A DNA stretch of 12,397 nucleotides. It comes from an uncultured Rubrivivax sp. (GTDB lineage Bacteria > Pseudomonadota > Gammaproteobacteria > Burkholderiales > Burkholderiaceae_C). Location of the stretch: assembly GCA_937975735.1 (NCBI GenBank), contig CALJUI010000349.1, forward strand, positions 1-12,397, written 5' to 3'. The number at the start of each line of letters is the position of its first letter. Positions within the stretch are counted from its first letter, which is position 1. The notes under the pieces are model-generated. The model was not told where the DNA came from and searched no databases. It saw only the letters and a program-made list of their open reading frames with translations. Positions 1 through 8,877 of this stretch are shown in pieces. A program made the position numbers and the translations under genes.

Positions 1-1042
1 GGCGCCAGTCGCCGCCAGCCAGTCTCTAGTCCAGCTGCAGCGCGCGCTGCGCCGCGCCACCGCCGGGCCGGCCGCGGAGGCCTGGGTCGGCTACGGCGAC
101 CCGGCCGGCGACGCCACGCTGCGCGGCGCGCTGTCGCACCGGCTCGGCGACCTCCGTGTCGTCTCCGAGCCGGACCAGATCGTCACCACGGTCGGCGCCA
201 CCCACGCGCTGGACCTGGTCGCGCGCACCTTGCTGCAGCCGGGCGACGCGGTGCTCGTCGACGAGCCCGGCTGGGCCGTCGAATACGAACGGCTGACGCG
301 CCTGGGCATGCGGCTGCTGCCGGTGCCGCGGCGAGCCGACGGGCCCGACCTGGCGGTGATGCGCGCGCTGCTGGCGGCGCACCGGCCGCGCCTGTACGTC
401 ACGGTGTCGGTGCTGCACAACCCGACCGGCCAGTCACTCGGCCCGGCCACGGCGCACCGGGTGCTACAGCTGGCCGAGGCGCACGACTTCCACGTCGTCG
501 AGGACGACACCTACGCCTTCCTGGCGCCGGCCCACGCGACCCGGCTGTCGGCGCTCGACGGCCTGCGGCGCACGGTGCTGGTGTCGGGCTTCTCCAAGAT
601 CCTGACGCCGCAGTGGCGCGTCGGCTTCCTCGCCGCGGCACCGTCGCTGGCCGAGCGGCTGATCGACAGCAAGCTGCTGTCGACGCTGACGACGCCGGCG
701 CCGCTCGAGCAGGCGATCGCCTGGTGCCTGCAGCAAGGCGCGCTGCGACGGCACGCCGAGCGCATCGTGCAGCGGCTCGAGCGCGCCCGGGCGCGCTCCG
801 AGCGGCTGGCGCTGCAGGCCGGCTGTCGCTTCGTGACGCCGCCGCAGGGCCTGTTCGGCTGGGTCGACGTCGGCGCCGACACCGAGGCGTTGGCGCTGGC
901 GATGCTCGACGACGGTTGGCTGCTGGCCCCCGGCACGCTGTTCCATCCGGTGCGCCGGCCGGGCACGCTGATGCGGGTGAACTTCGCCGCCACCGAGGAC
1001 GGGCGCTTCTGGCGCGCGCTGCAGGCCCGCCGCGCGCGCTGA
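1..1042 (+). CDS. PLP-dependent aminotransferase, MocR/GntR-type (5' partial)
   Basis: The open frame enters from the left edge (first full codon at base 2) and ends at TGA 1040-1042; 346 residues are visible. It is a fold-type I aminotransferase domain. Near the visible N-terminus is YGDPAGDATLR, the usual opening of the aminotransferase half of MocR regulators. Next come LHNPTG (the NPTG turn), VVEDDTYAFL (Asp that pairs with the pyridine nitrogen), and SGFSKILTPQWRVG, whose Lys (bases 596-598) should form the Schiff base with PLP. MRVNFA near the end holds the Arg expected to bind the substrate carboxylate. In MocR proteins an N-terminal GntR winged helix precedes this domain; it would lie left of the window, so this may be a PLP-sensing transcription regulator rather than a free enzyme. 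Substrate and target genes cannot be told. No clear terminator follows. Confidence 0.88.
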   Translation, partial: APVAASQSLVQLQRALRRATAGPAAEAWVGYGDPAGDATLRGALSHRLGDLRVVSEPDQIVTTVGATHALDLVARTLLQPGDAVLVDEPGWAVEYERLTRLGMRLLPVPRRADGPDLAVMRALLAAHRPRLYVTVSVLHNPTGQSLGPATAHRVLQLAEAHDFHVVEDDTYAFLAPAHATRLSALDGLRRTVLVSGFSKILTPQWRVGFLAAAPSLAERLIDSKLLSTLTTPAPLEQAIAWCLQQGALRRHAERIVQRLERARARSERLALQAGCRFVTPPQGLFGWVDVGADTEALALAMLDDGWLLAPGTLFHPVRRPGTLMRVNFAATEDGRFWRALQARRAR

Positions 1043-1131
1043 CGGCGCGTCATGCCCCGTCCCGGTTACACATGCAAACGTCGCGCAGACGGCCGCTGAC
1101 CGGCATACCATCGTGCCTGGAGTCAGCCCCG
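1043..1131. other. 89-bp gap between aminotransferase and unknown gene
   Basis: It holds the GGAG ribosome site of the next gene (1119-1122). A TACCAT (1106-1111) weakly resembles a -10 box but has no matching -35. No hairpin followed by a T-run was seen, so no terminator is called. Confidence 0.4.
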
Positions 1132-1545
1132 ATGTTCGAATCGACACTGCCCGTCGGCGCCCCCGAGCTGATGCGCGTCAGCGCCTTCCGCCGCTACCTC
1201 GACGAGACGGTGCGTGGCGACCGCAGCACGCGCCTGTCCTCGCTGAGCCCGACGCTGTCGCAGGACCTGGCCCGCTTCGACGGGCCGACGCTGGACACGA
1301 TGGAACCGCTGGACGTGCTGGCCGCCGCGCTGCGTCACCAGCGCGGCCTGGTGATGCACCTGCAGACCGACGCGCGCGTGGTGCCGCTGACCGTGCTGCC
1401 GGCCAGGCGCGCCGCGCTGTGCCCGATGAGCACCGAGCAGTTCCTGGCGCTGCGCCTGTCCGACCTGACCGTGCTGCACGTCGAGCCGGCGCCGCCGGCG
1501 CTGGACCTCGGGCAGACCGTGCCGCTCGGCCTGATATTCTGTTAG
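1132..1545 (+). CDS. Unrecognised small protein; N-terminal part of an amber-split gene
   Basis: This ATG frame of 137 residues starts at 1132, with GGAG at 1119-1122 giving a 9-base spacing to the ATG. It ends at TAG 1543-1545. I do not recognise a named family. The product looks soluble: there is no signal peptide and no membrane segment. Segments include FRRYLDETVRGDRSTRLSSL near the start, LAAALRHQRGLVMHLQTD in the middle, and a Pro-rich VEPAPPALDLGQTVPLGL near the end. It ends abruptly in LGLIFC without a natural C-terminus. The same frame stays open and coding-like for 93 more sense codons after the stop, so the natural product is probably about 230 residues. An 89-bp gap separates it from the aminotransferase gene on the same strand; I could not find a convincing promoter there. 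The function is unknown. Confidence 0.7.
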   Translation: MFESTLPVGAPELMRVSAFRRYLDETVRGDRSTRLSSLSPTLSQDLARFDGPTLDTMEPLDVLAAALRHQRGLVMHLQTDARVVPLTVLPARRAALCPMSTEQFLALRLSDLTVLHVEPAPPALDLGQTVPLGLIFC

Positions 1546-1827
1546 CTGTCGCTGCGCGGCGCGCGGTGCATACTGCTGCTCGATACCGCATGCCCGGCGG
1601 TCTACACCATTGCGGACTTCACCGAGATCGACGCGCTGCACCTGACCGGTTCACTGGCCGCCGCGGCCGAGCGGCTGCGCCGCCAGACGACGAACCTGCG
1701 CGAGATCGCCGCCTGGCCCGGTTTCGACCGCGAGCGCGCGATGCGCCTGCTCAACGGCCTGTACCTGCAGGCCGCGCTGATCGTCAGCCGCACCCACCCA
1801 TCGGCCACGCACTTCGGCACGCGTTGA
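1546..1827 (+). pseudogene. Downstream remnant of the amber-split gene (in frame with 1132-1545)
   Basis: This continues the frame of the preceding gene directly after TAG 1543-1545 and ends at TGA 1825-1827. It has 93 sense codons, of which I count only 9 ending in A or T, so third-position GC is about 90 percent, as in real genes of this window. The translation is protein-like: CILLLDTACPAVYTIADFTE, then a predicted helical part with LREIAAWPGFDRERAMRLLNGLYLQ, which resembles a small winged-helix-like segment. There is no in-frame ATG, GTG or TTG before ATG 1741, so independent translation of this piece is unlikely. I read it as the C-terminal part of a gene broken by one nonsense change (for example CAG to TAG), a sequencing error, or a readthrough product. 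It ends 1 bp before the convergent stop of uup. Confidence 0.65.
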
Positions 1828-1828
1828 C

Positions 1829-3783
<1,955 letters not shown>

Positions 3784-3784
<1 letters not shown>

Positions 3785-3800
3785 GGCCGATTGTCGGCCA
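3784..3800. promoter_or_regulatory. Hairpin covering the uup start region
   Basis: TGGCCGA (3784-3790) and TCGGCCA (3794-3800) form a perfect 7-bp inverted repeat with a 3-base loop. On the uup mRNA the stem ends on the A of the AUG, and no Shine-Dalgarno sequence is visible in the 24-base gap after the upstream stop. It could limit uup translation, act as an RNA-processing site, or be chance in such GC-rich DNA. There is no U-tract, so an intrinsic terminator is unlikely. Confidence 0.35.
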
Positions 3801-3808
3801 GGCCGGCT

Positions 3809-4612
3809 TCAGCGCCTGGTCTGGACCTCGAAGGCCAGCGTCAGGAAGCGGCTCTCCCAGCGGTCCGACCCATCGGCGGCCGGCCGCAGGTCGGTGCCGC
3901 GCAGGAGCCAGCGCCCGGCCAGCGGCAGCACCGTCTCGACGCGGCCCTCGGCGTCAGTGATCCGCCACAGACCGAGCGGGCTGAGCTCGCTGCGGAACTG
4001 CACCGGCAGGCCGGCCAGCGGTTGCCCGTCGCGCAGCACCTGGATGCGCACGCGCTCGCCGGCGCGCAGCGGCCGCGGCGTGGTCTCCAGGCGGGCGTCC
4101 AGGCCCAGCTCGGGCAAAGCCGTCGCGGGGCCGCCCGACTCGCCGTCGATTTCCAGGCGTGCGTGCTTGACGTAGGTCTCCTGAAAGCGCACCCCGCGTG
4201 CCTTCAGTTCGGCCCAGCGCGCGCGAACGGCCGGCAAGGCCTGGATCTCGTCGAGGTAGATCTCGACCGTCGGGTCGTCGATCTGGATGTCGATCGGCAC
4301 CAGTCGGGCCCAGCAGCTCGCCGCCGCCAGCGCCGACACCGGACGGCCGGTACGCAGCAGCAGCGCGGTGCCCGCCACATCGGTGCCGGCGTCGCGCAGC
4401 GGCCGCTCGCGAACCGCCTCGCCCACGCAGCCGCTGTGCGCGAGCTGGTGCGCCGCAACCGGCGTCTCGTAGACCGGAAACGCGGTGCCCGTGCCCAGCG
4501 CCAGCACCCACTGTCCGCGCGGGTTCAGCGGCATCGTGGTGAACCAAGTGTCGTGCGCCGGGGCCGCCGCCGACACCATCGCCAGGGCCAAGGCCGCGGC
4601 CCACCGGCGCAT
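3809..4612 (-). CDS. Exported DUF4198 (NikM-like) periplasmic protein
   Basis: A 267-residue protein with a Sec signal peptide (MRRWAAALALAMVSAAAPA) and probable cleavage before His20-Asp21. The mature N-terminus HDTWF followed by LALGTGTAFPVYET is typical of DUF4198 proteins, whose relatives include the NikM-like Ni/Co transporter components. Two Cys (62 and 100) could form a disulfide. ETYVKHAR (145-152) is another conserved-looking stretch with a His. The C-terminal half (about 170-260) looks like a beta-sandwich: RIQVLRDGQPLAGLPVQF, then a DAEGRVETVLPLAGRWLL stretch. No membrane anchor is seen beyond the signal. Its ATG shares one base with the TGA of the receptor gene (TGATG), with GAGG just upstream, so the two are translationally coupled. 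I infer it handles the receptor's cargo, probably a metal ion, in the periplasm; which metal is not shown. Confidence 0.85.
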   Translation of the reverse strand: MRRWAAALALAMVSAAAPAHDTWFTTMPLNPRGQWVLALGTGTAFPVYETPVAAHQLAHSGCVGEAVRERPLRDAGTDVAGTALLLRTGRPVSALAAASCWARLVPIDIQIDDPTVEIYLDEIQALPAVRARWAELKARGVRFQETYVKHARLEIDGESGGPATALPELGLDARLETTPRPLRAGERVRIQVLRDGQPLAGLPVQFRSELSPLGLWRITDAEGRVETVLPLAGRWLLRGTDLRPAADGSDRWESRFLTLAFEVQTRR

Positions 4613-6654
4613 CAGAACCTCGCCTGCAAGGTGACCCGGGCGCTGCGCGGCTCCGCCGGATGCAGGTGGCGGTCGGCCACCGCGGCGGCCTCCCCGGGCA
4701 ACCGGGATTCGTAGAAGTACTGGATGTCGTTGACCTCGCGGTCGAACAGGTTGAAGACGTCCAGCGTCAGCGCCGCCCGCTCGCCCAGCACCCTGGTCAG
4801 CCGCAGGTTGAAGGTCGATGACGGCAGCGAACGCACGCTGTTGTCCTCGACCAGCGCGCCGCTGCCGAGGTAGCGCCACTGCAGGCTGGCGGTCCAGCCC
4901 TGCCGGTCGCGCACCGTGGCCGCGACCGACGCGACGCGGTCGACCGCGTTGGGGATCCGGTCGCCGTTGTCGAAGCGACCGCGGCTGATCGCGAAGTCGG
5001 CATCGAGCAGGAACCAGGGCACCGGCGTCCAGCGGTTGCTCCATTCGACGCCGCGACGCCGGCTGGCACCGCTGGCCTCGGTGCTGCCGGCGTCGCCGAC
5101 GTAGACCAGCTCGGAGTCGGATCGCAGCGTCCACAGCGCCAGCGTGCTCTGTAGGCCCGGCACCGCCTGCGTGCGCCAGCCGAGCTCGGCGGCGTCGACC
5201 GGCACCAGCGGCGCGACTCGGTCCACCGGCAGGCCGGATTGGGGATCGAGCGTGGCGGTCATGCCGCGCGCGTCGTTGCTGTGAAAGCCTCGTCCCGCAT
5301 TGGCGAAGAACTCCTGCCTCGGATTCGGCTGCCAGATCACGGCCAGCTTCGGCGAGAGCTGGTCGGCGCGCGCCCGGCCGCCGTTGGCGGGCTCGGTCAG
5401 CGCATCGACGCTCGCGCGCAGGTGGTCGGCGCGCAGGCCGAGCACGGCCCGCCAGCGGGGGGCGAACTCGACCGCAGTGTTGGCCCACAGGCCGATCTGG
5501 TGCTGGCGGATGCGGTCCTCCCGCGTGGTCGCCGCGATCTCGCGGGCGACGCTGTCGTACAGCCCGTTGCGGATGCGGTCGTGCCGCCACTGCAGACCGA
5601 ATCCGGTGCGGGCCGGCCAGTCACCGAGGTCGTGGTTGAACACGTGGCCGGCATCGAACCCGAAGATCCGGCGGTCGTCGCGCTGCTTGAACTGGTCGCC
5701 CTGCGCCGGGCGCGCCAGCGCATAGGTGAAGTTCGAGTTCAGGTCGAGCGCGTAGCTCACCGCGTAGGCCGACAGCGTCGTGCGGCCGTTCGGCGTGTCC
5801 AGGTGCCAGTCGCCCGACAGCGACTGCCGGCGCGTGCGGCCGCCGGCGGTCGGGTCGAGCGAGTCGAAGCGCCCGAAGCCGCTGCCCGGTGCGAGCAGTC
5901 GCTCGGGCACCTGGTCGGTGGCCGTCCATTGCGCGTCGTAGGCCATCGCCAGCAGGCTGTAGCCGCGGCTGCGCGTGCCTCCGCTGAGCTGCACCAGGCC
6001 GTTGCGCTTGCGCAGCCCCTGCGGCACGGTCCAGGGCCCGTCGCTGTGCGTCCACTCGAGCGCGGCCATCAGGTCGGTGTCCGCCGCCAGGCTCACCGAG
6101 GCGCCGGCCAGTCCGCGCCGGTGGGCATGCGGCCCCAGCGTCAACTGGGCGAAGGGCGCCTCGAGCCGGGGCAGCAGGTGGATGTCGACCGAGCCGGCCG
6201 CCGCGAAGTCGCCCACGTAGGCGTCGTAGGGCCCCTTGCGGTAGTCCATGCGCGCGACCAGTTCCGGGATCAGGAAGTTCAGGTCGGTGTAGCCCTGGCC
6301 GTGGCCGTGCGAGGGCATGTTCAGCGGCATGCCCGCCAGCCTGGTGGCGAAGTCGGTGCCGTGGTCGAGGTTGAAGCCGCGCAGGAAATACTGGTTGGCC
6401 TTGCCGTCGCCCGAGTGCTGGGTCACGATGACGCCGGGCACGAACTCGAGCATCTCGCCCGGACGCTGGGCCGGGCGCGTCTCGAGCAAAGAGCGCTGCA
6501 CGGTGCCGGCCGAGGCCGCGTCGTGCATGCCGACGGCGTTGTTGTAGTGGCCCTGAATGATGACCGTCTGGGGCGCCCCGGTGACCGGGCCGCCGTGATT
6601 GGCGAGCGCCGGCAAGACGGCACAGGCCGCCAGGCAAATCAAAGCGTGTTTCAT
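4612..6654 (-). CDS. TonB-dependent outer-membrane receptor
   Basis: A 680-residue protein with a signal peptide (about 1-18, ending LPALA). A TonB-box-like TVIIQG follows near 30-35. The plug domain (about 45-155) has MLEFVPGVIVTQHSG, NQYFLRGFNLDHGTDF and YRKGPYDAYVGDFAAAGSVD. The rest is a beta-barrel ending in VTLQARF with a C-terminal Phe, the outer-membrane assembly signal. The plug is rich in His (36, 44, 80, 98, 116, 118), including PSHGHGQGY at 114-122, which suggests metal-related cargo but does not prove it. The C-terminal block NDIQYFYESRLPGE is, from memory, common in receptors that neighbour DUF4198 genes. The ATG overlaps the gshB stop by 4 bases (ATGA) with only a weak upstream GGAA. 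The substrate is unassigned; siderophore or organic cargo is possible. Confidence 0.93.
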   Translation of the reverse strand: MKHALICLAACAVLPALANHGGPVTGAPQTVIIQGHYNNAVGMHDAASAGTVQRSLLETRPAQRPGEMLEFVPGVIVTQHSGDGKANQYFLRGFNLDHGTDFATRLAGMPLNMPSHGHGQGYTDLNFLIPELVARMDYRKGPYDAYVGDFAAAGSVDIHLLPRLEAPFAQLTLGPHAHRRGLAGASVSLAADTDLMAALEWTHSDGPWTVPQGLRKRNGLVQLSGGTRSRGYSLLAMAYDAQWTATDQVPERLLAPGSGFGRFDSLDPTAGGRTRRQSLSGDWHLDTPNGRTTLSAYAVSYALDLNSNFTYALARPAQGDQFKQRDDRRIFGFDAGHVFNHDLGDWPARTGFGLQWRHDRIRNGLYDSVAREIAATTREDRIRQHQIGLWANTAVEFAPRWRAVLGLRADHLRASVDALTEPANGGRARADQLSPKLAVIWQPNPRQEFFANAGRGFHSNDARGMTATLDPQSGLPVDRVAPLVPVDAAELGWRTQAVPGLQSTLALWTLRSDSELVYVGDAGSTEASGASRRRGVEWSNRWTPVPWFLLDADFAISRGRFDNGDRIPNAVDRVASVAATVRDRQGWTASLQWRYLGSGALVEDNSVRSLPSSTFNLRLTRVLGERAALTLDVFNLFDREVNDIQYFYESRLPGEAAAVADRHLHPAEPRSARVTLQARF

Positions 6655-7643
6655 GCGGGAGTGTTCCGCGGCGGCGCCGCCACTGGATGCAGCCGCCGCT
6701 CGAGCGCGTCGACGAAGATCGCCGCGACGTCGACGCCGGTCTGGTCGGTGATCTCCTGGAAGCAGGTCGGGCTGGTGACGTTGATCTCGGTGATGCACTG
6801 GCCGATCAGGTCGAGTCCGACCAGCAGCAGCCCGCGCGCGGCGAGCACCGGGCCGATCGCCTCGGCGATGCGTCGGTCTTCCTCGGCCAGCGGCTGCGCG
6901 ACGCCCTTGCCGCCGGCGGCGAGGTTGCCGCGGATCTCGCTGCCCTGCGGGATGCGCGCCAGCACCTGCGGCACCGGCACGCCGTCGATGATCAGCACGC
7001 GCTTGTCGCCCTGCGCGATCTCGGGCAGGTAGCGCTGCACCATCACCGTGGCGGCGCCGCCGCGGTTCAGCGTCTCGACGATGCTGCCCAGGTTCAGGCC
7101 GTCGGCACCGACGCGGAAGATGCCCATGCCGCCCATGCCGTCGAGCGGCTTCAGGATGATGTCGCGGTGCTCGGCATGGAAGCGGCGGATGTCGGCCGGG
7201 TCGCGGGTGACCAGGGTCGGCGCGATGTGCTCGGCGAACTCGAGGATGGCGAGCTTTTCCGGATGATTGCGCAGCGCCTGTGGGTCGTTGAACACGCGCG
7301 CGCCCTCGCGCTGGGCCTGGCCGAGCAGGTGCGTGGCGTAGATGTACTCCGGGTCGAACGGCGGGTCCTTGCGCATCAGCACCGCGTCGACCTCGCACAA
7401 GGGCTGCGGGCGTTCGTCGGGGCGCTGCTGGGCGGCACGGAACCAGTCGGCGTCGGTGCGGCCGGACAGCTCGATGTCGCGCACGAAGCCGGTCACCGGC
7501 TCGCCGGACTGCCAGCGCAGGTCCTTCGGCTCGCAGGCCATCAGCGTGTGGCCGCGCTTCGCGGCCTCGCGCATCATCGCGAAGGTGCTGTCCTTGTACG
7601 GCTTGAACGACTCGAGCGGGTCGGCGACGAAGAGCAGTCTCAT
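6651..7643 (-). CDS. gshB: Glutathione synthetase
   Basis: A 330-residue cytosolic ATP-grasp enzyme. It joins gamma-glutamylcysteine and glycine with ATP to make glutathione, the second step of the pathway. The N-terminal MRLLFVADPLESFKPYKDST, the VLMRKDPPFD stretch (88-97), ATP-binding KPLDGMGGMGIF (165-176), QGDKRVLIIDG (211-221), EIRGNLAAGG (236-245) and metal-binding TEINVTSPT (285-293) all match bacterial GshB. Length is close to the 316 residues of E. coli, with a slightly longer Pro-rich tail. The ATG overlaps the benE stop by 4 bases (ATGA), and no Shine-Dalgarno sequence is visible, so translation probably depends on coupling. Its own stop overlaps the receptor start the same way. 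No gshA is in the window. In many Burkholderiales gshB is followed by PTS genes (from memory); the receptor here is a different neighbour. Confidence 0.97.
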   Translation of the reverse strand: MRLLFVADPLESFKPYKDSTFAMMREAAKRGHTLMACEPKDLRWQSGEPVTGFVRDIELSGRTDADWFRAAQQRPDERPQPLCEVDAVLMRKDPPFDPEYIYATHLLGQAQREGARVFNDPQALRNHPEKLAILEFAEHIAPTLVTRDPADIRRFHAEHRDIILKPLDGMGGMGIFRVGADGLNLGSIVETLNRGGAATVMVQRYLPEIAQGDKRVLIIDGVPVPQVLARIPQGSEIRGNLAAGGKGVAQPLAEEDRRIAEAIGPVLAARGLLLVGLDLIGQCITEINVTSPTCFQEITDQTGVDVAAIFVDALERRLHPVAAPPRNTPA

Positions 7644-8806
7644 GGTCGGCGGAAGTGTTGCACAGCGAGCGCGAACGCGCCGGCGACCACGCCCCAGAAG
7701 GCCGAGCCGACGCCCCACAGCACGAGGCCGCTGGCGGTCACGAGGAAGGTGATCAGCGCCGCCTCGCGGCTGGCCTCGTCCTTCATCGCCACCGCCAGCC
7801 CCGAGCCGATCGTGCCAAGCAGCGCGAAACCGGCGACCGCCAGCACCAGCGCCTTCGGGAACGCCGCGATCAGCCCGACGACGGCGGCGCCGAGCAGGCC
7901 GAGCACGAGGTAGAAGACGCCGGCCATCACCGCCGCCATGTACCGCCGCGACGGATCCTCGTGCGCCTCGCGGCTCATGCAGATCGCCGCGGTGATCGCC
8001 GCCAGGTTCAGTGCATAGCCGCCGAACGGCGCCAGCACCAGCGTCGCCAGGCCGGTCGCGGTGATCACCGGCGACACCGGCGTGGCGTAGCCGGCGGCGC
8101 GCTGCGCGGCGACGCCGGGCAGGTTCTGCGAGGCCATCGTGACGACGAACAGCGGCAGCGCGACGCCGATCACCGCGCCGAGGCTGAACGACGGCGTCGT
8201 CCAGACCGGCACCACCCACTGCCAGTCGACCGCGCCGAGCGCGAGCCGGCCGCTGCCGGCGGCCAGCACGGTGCCGAGCGCCAGCACGCCGGGCACCGCG
8301 TAGCGCGGCCACCAGCGGCGCCCGAGCAGATAGGCCAGGCCCATCGGGGCGACGAGCGCGAATTCGGTGCCCAGCGCGAGGAAGGCGTCGATCGCGAAGC
8401 GCGCCAGCACGCCCGCCAGCAGCGCCGCGGCCAGCGCCTGCGGGATGCGGTTCATCAGGCGCTCGAACAGGCCGCTGGCGCCAGCGGCGACGATCAGCGC
8501 AGCGCAGACCACGAAGGCGCCGACCGCCTCGGCCATCGGCACGCCGACGCCGGCAGTCACGAGCAGCGCCGCGCCGGGCGTCGACCAGGCGGTGAGCACC
8601 GGCTCGCGCCGCCACAGGCTCAGGCCGATGCTGGTCAACCCCATGCCGAGGCCCAGGGCCCAGATCCAGGAGGCGGTCTGCCCCGGCGTCGCGCCGAGCG
8701 CGGCCGCCGCCTGGAACACGATGACCACCGAGCTCGTGAAGCCCACGAGCACGGCGACGAAGCCGGCGACCACGGCCGACAGCGAGAAATCGGCCCACCA
8801 GCGCAC
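7640..8806 (-). CDS. benE: BenE family transporter (benzoate/H+ symporter-like)
   Basis: A 388-residue integral inner-membrane protein with about 11-12 hydrophobic segments. LTAWSTPGAALL, VALPLFVVTMASQNLPG, PFGGYALNLAAITAAIC and FLVTASGLVLWGVGSAFWG are hallmarks of the BenE/YdcO family; E. coli YdcO is about 391 residues. I chose GTG 8806 because AAGGGAGG lies 6 bases upstream and because the protein then begins RWWADFSLSAVVAGF, aligning with the family start. ATG 8836 (398 residues) has no ribosome site. Benzoate symport is the family's named activity, but no aromatic-degradation genes are nearby, so the substrate is open. It appears to be the first gene of the leftward operon, divergent from the amidotransferase gene, and overlaps gshB by 4 bases. 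Confidence 0.9.
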   Translation of the reverse strand: MRWWADFSLSAVVAGFVAVLVGFTSSVVIVFQAAAALGATPGQTASWIWALGLGMGLTSIGLSLWRREPVLTAWSTPGAALLVTAGVGVPMAEAVGAFVVCAALIVAAGASGLFERLMNRIPQALAAALLAGVLARFAIDAFLALGTEFALVAPMGLAYLLGRRWWPRYAVPGVLALGTVLAAGSGRLALGAVDWQWVVPVWTTPSFSLGAVIGVALPLFVVTMASQNLPGVAAQRAAGYATPVSPVITATGLATLVLAPFGGYALNLAAITAAICMSREAHEDPSRRYMAAVMAGVFYLVLGLLGAAVVGLIAAFPKALVLAVAGFALLGTIGSGLAVAMKDEASREAALITFLVTASGLVLWGVGSAFWGVVAGAFALAVQHFRRP

Positions 8807-8877
8807 TCTGCCCCTCCCTTGACCGCGGCCAAGCATAGCCGGGCTCAAGCCCGGCGGCGGACGGCCGACAAAGCCCC
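8807..8877. promoter_or_regulatory. Divergent control region between benE and the amidotransferase gene, with palindrome
   Basis: These 71 bp must hold the start signals for both directions. They contain a perfect inverted repeat, GCCGGGCT (8838-8845) and AGCCCGGC (8848-8855), with a 2-base CA centre. This could be an operator for a dimeric regulator or a leader hairpin. For benE a strong AAGGGAGG (8820-8813 on the minus strand) is present; for the rightward gene I see no Shine-Dalgarno sequence. TTGACC at 8819-8824 looks like a -35 box, but no -10 sits at the right distance, so I do not call promoters. Confidence 0.4.

Noticed and set aside
1083..1111. Sigma-70 promoter before the 1132 gene (TACCAT as -10)
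   Set aside because: The -10 is a 4 of 6 match and there is no -35 at the right distance.
1543..1545. TAG read as pyrrolysine or another special amino acid
   Set aside because: Nothing in the window suggests such a system and the inferred host group is not known for pyrrolysine. A simple nonsense change or error is more likely.
5239..7032. Long + strand open frame antisense to the receptor and gshB
   Set aside because: Low-complexity Arg/Ala/Val/Gln composition, no motif, and fully covered by well-recognised genes on the other strand.
8806..8848. Longer benE starts at ATG 8836 or TTG 8848
   Set aside because: Neither has a ribosome site, and the extra residues (MLGRGQGRGRV) are not family-like. 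GTG 8806 has a strong, well-spaced Shine-Dalgarno sequence.
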